DNA of 64,000 nucleotides from assembly GCA_030272585.1 (NCBI GenBank), contig BSYQ01000013.1, positions 558,001 through 622,000 of the forward strand, written 5' to 3'. The notes under the pieces were generated by a model. The model worked only from the letters and a program-made list of their open reading frames with translations. It did no database searches and was not told where the DNA came from. Positions 56,797-64,000 of this stretch are shown one piece after another. Numbering within the stretch: the first letter of the stretch is position 1; each line of letters starts with the position of its first letter. The translations under genes and the position numbers were made by a program. The DNA comes from Bryopsis sp. KO-2023 (lineage: Eukaryota > Chlorophyta > Ulvophyceae > Bryopsidales > Bryopsidaceae).

Positions 56797-57672
56797 GCCC
56801 GTTTTTCCCGTCGCGAGAAGTTGGCTGCATTCCAGTGGGCGATGCGAATTGATCGCAACCCTCTCCTTCTTAAACACCAGGGCTGATATCCACGAGCGAA
56901 AATCCGTGCAAAGCAAAACGGAGTCCGTGAAAGCAACGCGAAATGAGACTTCCAGTCACGTTGGGGCAGATGTTACGCGCCATAGTCAGGCTGGGGTTCG
57001 TTCGCAGGCGACAAGAGCTTTCGCGATTCTCGAGCGATTCTTGGGCGTGATTGGACGGGCACTGATTAGGTGGAAATGACGAGATGGTGTGCCAACACCG
57101 TCGCCTCTTTCTCATCTTTCCCATCTAAAGTGGCAGACTTGAAGCTGATTCTACCGATTTCGTGGTTCGACACGCCAGTTGTCTGTTACGCACGACGATT
57201 TTGAGGAAAACAACACACGCGAACGTGTTTGTATCGAGCGGGCCACTTCCGTTGAGCGGCGTTTGTGTTTTTTTTGAGGTGAGTTAGCTGCGTTGGCACC
57301 CGTGGGTTTCGTCCCCTCTTGAGCAGACGTCTGCCAGAAATGCCTCGGTCGAAAGCATGCCCCGCCCAGCGTGGCGGAGTTCGTCGCCTTTCGTGAAAAG
57401 AAAAGAAAATAGGCTGCTGCTTTTAAACTGTTCCGTTGACTTTCCTTCCATCGCCCCGCCGACACCCTCACGTCCCGGCGAATTCTCGTCCAACGTCGAC
57501 TCGCTCCTCCGCGGTGTCACGTCTTTTTCTTTGTTCTTAGCCCTTCAGGCATTAATCCCAACCCCCCGTTGAAGTACCTTCTGAAAATGGGTCGACTCTT
57601 TTTTATGGTTGCTTTCGACTCCAGGTTTCCTTGTTTCAGCGAGTTTGTGGTGCAACGCGACCCCCGGCTGCG
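56797..57672. promoter_or_regulatory. Shared 5' region of divergent F-box and chromodomain genes
   Basis: Gene-free 876-bp interval between two start codons pointing apart, GC-richer than the surrounding flanks, with no evident TATA box on either side. It probably holds both promoters; individual sites cannot be assigned. Confidence 0.45.
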
Positions 57673-59339
57673 ATGGGACGCGGTGGATATCATCCCGTCG
57701 AGCGTTTGGTAGCCGTGAGGACGGAATACGACGGCGAGCGATCGTTCAAGGCCAGGTGGGTGGGGTTTGGCCCGAAGGATGACACATGGGTGAGCCAGTC
57801 GGACTTGAACGATGACCCGGCCACTTTCCAACTTTCGCCCTCGGTGGCTCGGGTGCTAGGGGTCGCCAAGGCGAAGAAGGAAGAGGAAAAGAAAAAGGCA
57901 TCGGGGGAGGGGGACGGGGACGATAAGCCGACGAGCAGTACCAAGGAGGACAAAAAGGTCGAAAAGAAAACGGAAAAAAAGGGAGCGGAAAAAAAGACGC
58001 CGAAGAAGGCGACGGAGAAAGAAAAGGGGGATGGGAAGGTGGAGAAAAAGGAGGTCGCCGTTGCGAAAAAAGACTCGGTGACGGAAGCGAAGGGGGCGGA
58101 GGACGCGGAGGAGGGAGAAAACAAGAAAGAGGTCGAGATGGGCGGAAACGAAGCCGAAAAGGGCGAAAAGAAAATGGAGGAGTCGAAAACAAAGAAGAAA
58201 GAGGTTCCAAAGACGGAACGCACCACGAGGGCGTCCGCACAAAAAGAAAAAAAAGCCGAGGAGGCAGTCGGAAAGAAGGATTCTGACCCCGAGACTGACG
58301 TCCAAATGGAGGAAGGAAATGAGCCAGAAACTCAACCCCAGGGCGAGGAGAAAGATTCGGTCAAGGCAAACGGGGGCGAAGAGGGTGGGAGTGGAAGTGG
58401 CAGCGCCGGGAACGCAACTCCAGCTTCCGCGGGGGACGACGGCATTGTTCGACGGTCGAGTCGAGTCCGCACGTCGATGAAACGCCTTGTGGAGGAGATG
58501 GACGCGACGCCACGGCCGACACCCAAGAGAAGGCGGAAAACCTCCACACCAGAAAACCCCCGGCAAAAAACTGGCAAAGGTGAGCGGCCCAACCCTTTCG
58601 TTGGGGTGATGGAATATGTGGAAGAAAACAACCTCGTGCATTTTAACCTAAGTTTTGAGAGGGGGCGGTTTATCTCATATGCAACCACGAGTTTTTTTTC
58701 TTTTTAAAAGCAAAAGAAATGCTTGCAAATTAGTTGGCAACTTCTCAAGTCCTCTTTTCGATTGAAGTTGGAAATAAAAAAATGTTGTGTTGTCTCATCT
58801 ACCGTAAATCAACTTTTAATTTATTCCATGTCTTTGGTCCTTCGTAAAGGTTTTGATATGTCGCCCTTTCAATAAGAAAGAAATGAACAAATTTACTAAC
58901 AATAAATGTCAAAAGCAATCATTTGTCCGTCGATGGAACAAATAACACTTTCATTTCTTCATTCGATTTTGAAAACCGCCAATATTTCTCTAGTTGCCGT
59001 CAAAGAAAGAAAGGGGAGGGCGGACACCCTTTTTCGACTGAAAAAGAGAGTATCATGCAAAAGATCCATCTACCGGGAAAAAGGTGGTGCTAATTTTTTT
59101 TCGTCTTTTTTCCGTTGTTTTTTGGCCGAACAGACTCCGGGGAATTTTGGGCAGTTGAGCGAATCCTGGGTTCACGCGGCAGAGGGGCTGCTCGAGAATT
59201 CAAGATCCGATGGAAAGGTTTTTCCTGGCGATTCGACACATGGGTGGCGGAAAAAGACCTCGAAGAACCTCCGTTGATGTATCCAATGGCGCTGCCCCTT
59301 AAGAGAAAACTGAAGGGGGAGCGAAGAAAGACCACCTAG
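57673..59339 (+). CDS. Double-chromodomain protein with Lys/Glu-rich linker (370 aa)
   Basis: Exons 57673-58579 and 59134-59339 join in phase across a GT-AG intron. The ATG at 57673 gives MGRGGYHPVERLVAVRTEYD and then FKARWVGFGPKDDTWVSQSD, a chromodomain (about 5-50). A long Lys/Glu/Ala-rich disordered linker follows, then Gly/Ser and an Arg-rich segment (RRSSRVRTSMKR, PTPKRRRKT) suited to nuclear import or DNA contact. The second exon is nearly all a second chromodomain (about 303-350): EFWAVERILG, FKIRWKGFSWRFDTWVAE. Chromodomains bind methylated histone tails through aromatic cages; both copies keep most of the expected aromatic positions. A chromatin-reader role is inferred. There are no helicase or chromoshadow motifs, so it is not CHD or classic HP1. 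Confidence 0.85.
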
Positions 59340-60590
59340 CAAAGGGGGTGCTTGTGTATATACGCATGTGTCCATAAGTTTGTCGAGATTTTGTCCTCAT
59401 GGATCTTTCATTTCGAGTGTCTTTTTTTTCTTTGGCACATCCCCCCACTGTTGATATGTCGAGAAAGGGACCTGGCCTGGGTTGATGTTTCAAAAAATGA
59501 CTGAAAAGAAAAAAAAAACCTACGTGGTATACATCAACCCAGGCATGAATGTGTGTTCCTGGGGTGGAGCAAATTCTCACCAAAAAAAAAATGAAGTAAA
59601 ATGTCCTATCCAAAAACAAAGAAAACAGAACAAAAACAGAAAGGTAGCTAAAAGAAAGCAGAGATTCAAAGAAGGGAGGGGAGTGCTGAAAGGGAAAAAA
59701 AAATCGAGGGCAAGGTTTTTTTTTTTTTAAAGATCTTACAGTGGGGTTTTGTGTGTACACACTCGTCTTATCTATTTAAAAACCCATAATACATAGCTAT
59801 GTCATGCCTTTCCCTTTTTTTCTTCAATTTCTTCCTTTTGCCTGTTTTGGTGTTCAATATGCAGGAGAGGTAAGGGAACGATATTGGTTTTACAGCAGCT
59901 TCTTTTAGACATATCCATAGGTTTTTTCGAAGTGGTGTTAATTTTTTTTTCAAAAGGGAGGGGGGGGGTGGGAGTACATAAGATAGCATTAGTCATAGTA
60001 GAGAGGGGCCGATTTGAAGGGGAAAAAGGGGAGAAACTTGAGCATTCTAAAAAGTGATGTGTCGAGTGTTGATTGGAAAGAAAAAAAAAGGTTCTTGGAT
60101 GTGTGGTGGTGCACTTTTTCCGTCCAGGCCTGTGTAATGTTTTCTCATCCGTGCGTTTTCCTTGTTGCCATCTTCAGTTTTGAATGCATGCTTGGTTTAA
60201 AAATTGAACCCATCTGAAACAAAAAGAAAAATCTTCTTCCTGCCCCCCCACCCCACCCAACACTTCAGCAAGAAGTTGAAAAATGACCACCCTATGATCT
60301 TCTCAGTATATTTGTGGGGGGGTGTTGGGTTGCTGGTGTTGCCATCCATAACTTCATGGGTTAAACATGCACCATTTTTGATCATAGAAGGGGGGCTCCG
60401 GAGGATGGCTTCTGCTCAATTCCCCGTTGCTAATGCATGCCATACATTACGTAATCCTTGCTTTTCGCATTTGGAAAACCGAAAAGCGGCCACCCCCAGA
60501 CACCCCTGGCATTGTCTTTTTTTGTTCGTTGCTTGCCAGAATCTCTGGTTCTGTTTAAATGACCTCTTGTGAAAGCGTCATTTCCCACAC
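59340..60590. other. Intergenic, no supported gene
   Basis: 3' flank of the chromodomain gene and 5' flank of the CHCH gene, with A-, T- and G-runs and no credible coding stretch. Confidence 0.5.
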
Positions 60591-61400
60591 ATGAGCGAGG
60601 CCAATCCTGACGCCAATCGGAAACACGGTGATCTAGAACCGGGAGAGAAAAAGGAAGCAAAACAAATTCGAGAAGCTTTCGCGTGTGCCAAGGAGGCTGC
60701 CGATCTTTTGAACTGCGTCGCCGCGAAAAACTACAACGAGCTGAAGTGTGTCACCCTGACAAAGAAACTCAGAGAGTGTGTCAAGAGAAAGGTGAGATTG
60801 TAAAGACTTTCTATCCCTTTTTTGCTTTCGGGGGGGGAGGGGGGGTTGGAGGAGAGATCCCTGGCTTTATTGGCATATGTTTTGTGAAGATTGGAGTTGC
60901 TGGGAGGAGAAAAAAAAATTCGGAAAGATCAGAATTTCTATTTATGGGATTTGGTGGATGGGATATGAAAAACAGAGGCATCCTGTTTGCAGGGCACTCA
61001 TCCAGGTTGGTTATGGTTAATGATTGAGAATGTTTGTGTGGTTGGCAATATCTTTTCCTTGCTTTTATTGCACCATAAAATAAGAAAAAGAATTTTACGT
61101 TTTTTGTATGTACATTTGATAGAAGAAATCGCAACAATCTTTGGAATGCACTAACAAGACTGGTCGAATCACTATCCCCCCTCCTCCTCATCAGCGGAAC
61201 AAAAAAAAGAAGAAAAAATAAAATAAAAGATTCTATGCAAATCTTGGAAGAATTTGCATGATTCAAATATGGTTTCGATGTTATCTGTGCAGGGAGTTGT
61301 CAGCTTTTCCTTGCTTCCGGACAAAGCACCACCACCACCACCACCTGACAAATCGACACAACCCAAATCCAGCCCTGAAAACCCATCGCCACCCCCTTGA
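60591..61400 (+). CDS. Twin-CX9C (CHCH) small protein (102 aa)
   Basis: Exons 60591-60791 and 61293-61400 join in phase. The first exon holds a coiled coil-helix-coiled coil-helix domain with two exact CX9C motifs, CAKEAADLLNC and CVTLTKKLREC, preceded by a charged N-terminus without an import presequence. Twin-CX9C proteins are folded by the Mia40 disulfide relay in the mitochondrial intermembrane space and serve respiratory-chain assembly or cristae organisation. The second exon adds a Pro-rich tail (APPPPPPDKSTQPKSSPENP). The subfamily (COX assembly, CMC or MICOS type) cannot be told from what I see. Confidence 0.85.
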
Positions 61401-61593
61401 AAAGAAGCAACTGATCAACCAGCCTCCAGTGCTGAACGGCTGCCCCAGCAAGTGACCCAGCCAAACGAAAAAAGGGAAAAAGAGGGCTGATTTGATTGGG
61501 TTTTTTTTCGCTCGGGCACTCGTAAAAACGACCACGAAAAAAAAGAAGGGAAAGGATTGGATTCTTTTTGGGGGGGTGGGAAGGAGAGCAGCG

Positions 61594-62721
61594 ATGTCTG
61601 GGAAAGTGTTTGGAGTCAGCAAGGGTTTTTTGGTGAAGGGAAGCGTATTGTTGGGGTTTTCTTATTTTGCTGGCCAATGGATTATGCACGGGACCAACCC
61701 TGAGACCAAGACGATGGTCAATCAGGAGGATGAGTTGACCAAGATGTTGAGAGGGAAAGAAACAGTGGAGCAAAAGGTGAGGGAAAAAAGCGCTTCTGTC
61801 TTTCACCTGTTAATTTGTCATTTCTCAGTGTTGCTTTTCGATATATATATAATTGTATCCAGATATTATTTTTTTCTTTTCTTTTTCTAAAAGAAAAAAT
61901 AAAGTTTGTCACATCATGTAGTTGATTTTTCTTATTTTTCAAATGTCAAATAAGCACAACGTTTTCACCCGAAGTTGTTCACTGTTAACATTATTTAGTT
62001 ATTAAAAAAATATATATATGCCAGTTTCAGAAATCAACCTAATAGGTCGCTGCGGTTGATTTCCCCATTTTTTGTTTTCAAAACTTCTTTTTGTACTTTT
62101 TTTGGATTGCTCTGTCCAACATCGACTGTGAAAACATTTTTCTTGTGGATTTGATCTAGATGCTCCAGAAAGCCAACAAAGAAAGACTACAAGTGCTGTT
62201 CGACGAAATCAAGAACAAAAAAGATGACCAGCGATACACAGCCGCTCTGGAGTGAGTTTCTTCTTTAATCTCTTTTTTTCTGTACTTGCTTTACAAGTAT
62301 TCCATATATCCATCTATGGATGAACAGATATGCTCATCTCCTTTTTTATTGCTTTAGTTATGAGCCTTTTGCAAATAATGAACATACCCCTGTTCATGAA
62401 AATTTACACCCCCCCCCCTCCCCCCCGAAAAAACCAAAAAAAACTAAAAAAACTCATAACCCAGTTTCTCCTGCTGCTCCAACATATTCTTAATATTTTT
62501 TTGTCTCTGCTAATGTATCCAAAACTCATGTCTGCAAACCCCATGTAATCCATCTACTCGGCAATCAGGTGGAGTGTGTTATGCTCGACAAAACGCGACA
62601 AACAGAAAATTCAGTCTGCCTGTTCCAAATTTGTGGATATTTTCCCTGCAGCGGAGTTTCACTTGGAACCCACACAGCTGGGACAAGCAAGGATGCGGTC
62701 GCCATCAAGAAAACAGATTGA
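61594..62721 (+). CDS. Small single-span protein, possibly mitochondrial (114 aa)
   Basis: Three exons, 61594-61776, 62160-62251 and 62652-62721, join in phase. The protein starts MSGKVFGVSKGFLVKGSVLL with a hydrophobic segment (about 10-30, ending in FSYFAGQW), then a charged helical part (EDELTKMLRGKETVEQK, ERLQVLFDEIKNKKDDQR) and a Ser/Thr/Lys tail. Its size and layout (one membrane segment then a charged helix) resemble small mitochondrial inner-membrane assembly factors such as PET117, but residue similarity is too weak to assign. It follows the twin-CX9C gene by under 200 bases on the same strand. Confidence 0.7.
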
Positions 62722-63727
62722 GCTGCGGTGAATTTTTTACTTTCCTTTTTTGACTGGAAGGAAATCATGTCTGTCTGTTTTCGAGACCAGATGAAAACAT
62801 TGCATCTGGTTCTGAAAAAGGGTTATATTTCTGAGGGTTTTCTCTTTTTTTTTTCATTTTGGTTCATAGATGGAAAATGCAGGGATTTGATGCGGTGATG
62901 GGTAGATGGTGGCGGTTTGCATCGAAGCGTTCTATTTTATGGATGGTATTTAATTTAGTTCTGTGAGTGCCACTGCAACCACCAGTGCAATGATCCAATT
63001 TTTTCCTGCAAGTGGTTGAAAATATCACTTCATGCTGCTCTCAACCAACCAAATGATTTGAGCGAAAGGTTGGGTTTTGTCGATTGTTTAAACAATCGAC
63101 CAAACAAGTGCCGCAGTTTTGAAACCGTTGCAGTGGATACGAATCTGACGTGAGGAAAAAAGAGTATTTAGACCTTTTATGCATTATTTTGTGTTGATCC
63201 AGGGTGAAGGGCTTCACTCTTCTTGAATATAATTCAAGAGACTTTTTTGTGGCTAGCCCAACAAAATCGAATTTAAAAAAATAAAAATCCAAGCTAGGAT
63301 AACTCAATGCCACCGCCCCCTGCAATTCAGCATACTATCTAAAGTGATCTCCAATGTGGAGAAGATCAACGCTCTGAAATCCCGCTTTGTTCAGTTCCTG
63401 TATTTTTTTCTTCTGAAAATAGAGCAATCCGAACCCTTAAAACAGCCCGACACGAAATCAACCACCCGCCCCGAAACAAAAACAAAAAATCTTCTCACTT
63501 CTTTTCCTTTGTTCAAAATTCAATCAGCCCATCGAAAGAACATGACATCAAAATGAGGGAAAGACCCCCCCCCCCCCCCCCCCAAAAAAAAAAAAAAAGC
63601 ACACACAGACACACAAAGACCCAAAATTCAACTGGCCTTGCTCAACAAAATTTTCTGTGCCGAACAAAACCTCACAAAACTCTGGCTGTAGACAAGACAA
63701 AACCTTGTGCAGTGATGAACTCGGGCA
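62722..63727. other. No supported gene
   Basis: 3' flank of the preceding gene, a C-run plus A-run near 63566-63599, and a short open stretch at 63344-63400 (SNVEKINALKSRFVQFL) that could be an exon of an unseen gene. Confidence 0.4.
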
Positions 63728-64000
63728 ATGTCGGCAAAACTATCATTGCTGGGATTTCGTGCTTGTGTGGAATTCGAAGTGATGTGCCAGTTTGTGATTT
63801 CTCATGTCGTTGGGGTGGGTCCCTGGAACTTTGACGACTTCGGCATGGTGTATCCGAAAGCTGCCGGACCTCAGATCTTCCAAATATTTTTTCAGCGTTA
63901 TGGTAACCGTCGAAAAAGCAACCTACCACACCACATTCTTTCTCGAAAAAACAGAAAAAAAAACCCAGAAAAAACAGAAAAAGAAGAACCAGAAAACCAG
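63728..64000 (+). CDS. Partial gene at right window edge, unknown
   Basis: ATG at 63728 opens MSAKLSLLGFRACVEFEVMC and continues as QFVISHVVGVGPWNFDDFGM and PKAAGPQIFQIFFQRYG, reaching a possible donor G|GTAACC at 63902. The frame also stays open to the window end, but beyond the donor it becomes a Lys/Arg-rich run typical of A/G-rich intron DNA here, so the exon probably ends at 63902. There is no recognised domain, and two other frames are also open in part of this stretch. Confidence 0.35.
   Translation, partial: MSAKLSLLGFRACVEFEVMCQFVISHVVGVGPWNFDDFGMVYPKAAGPQIFQIFFQRYGNRRKSNLPHHILSRKNRKKNPEKTEKEEPENQ

Noticed and set aside
57690-58641. Three long minus-strand open stretches opposite the first chromodomain exon
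   Set aside because: They are Ser/Phe/Pro-rich mirror images of a Lys/Glu-rich coding exon and lack any domain.
1-64000. CRISPR arrays, bacterial operons, tRNA or rRNA genes
   Set aside because: No regular spacer array, no tRNA A/B-box pair or rRNA block was recognised by eye, and introns show the DNA is eukaryotic nuclear.

Overview
This window is nuclear DNA of an intron-rich eukaryote. The genes have spliced GT-AG introns (mostly about 45 to 510 bp, many T-rich), the intergenic DNA is full of homopolymer runs, and there are many eukaryotic transposable elements. A protist or alga seems likely, but nothing seen fixes the lineage, so no species is named.

Left third (1-19.5 kb): transposable elements. 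Two near-identical copies of one hAT DNA transposon are present. Copy A (1-3131) is cut by the window edge. Copy B (10966-16032, 5,067 bp) is complete, with 13-bp terminal inverted repeats, a 7/8 matching target duplication and an uninterrupted six-exon 830-aa transposase gene. Between them lies about 5.4 kb saturated with the word TCCGC, then a minus-strand Ty3/gypsy-type gag fossil. To the right of copy B lies the integrase end of a plus-strand chromovirus-type (Ty3/gypsy) fossil, with an extra coiled-coil/cysteine ORF downstream of pol and a probable 3' LTR.

19.5-28 kb: a unit repeated two to three times (about 20.1-21.6, 23.1-24.6 and 25.7-26.3 kb) carrying minus-strand exon candidates that I cannot name, followed by the 3' end of a LINE.

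28.9-46 kb: host genes. They are an unrecognised basic-tailed protein gene (28870-31600), a membrane-anchored ADP-ribosylglycohydrolase/J1-crystallin-like gene (32590-35675), a large coiled-coil/disordered protein with clustered QT motifs and a destruction-box-like motif (36943-43502), and a secreted cysteine-repeat protein on the minus strand (45869-44546).

46-55 kb: mostly decayed sequence with recognisable fragments related to the large coiled-coil gene.

55-64 kb: compact host genes. They are an F-box/LRR gene (minus) divergent from a double-chromodomain gene (plus), then a twin-CX9C CHCH protein and a small single-membrane-span protein in tandem, and a gene cut by the right edge.

Exon joins were worked out by hand from splice signals and reading-frame phase. 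The multi-exon models for the ADP-ribosylglycohydrolase, cysteine-repeat, F-box/LRR, chromodomain, CHCH and hAT genes are phase-consistent throughout. No pathway or operon-like link between the host genes is evident.
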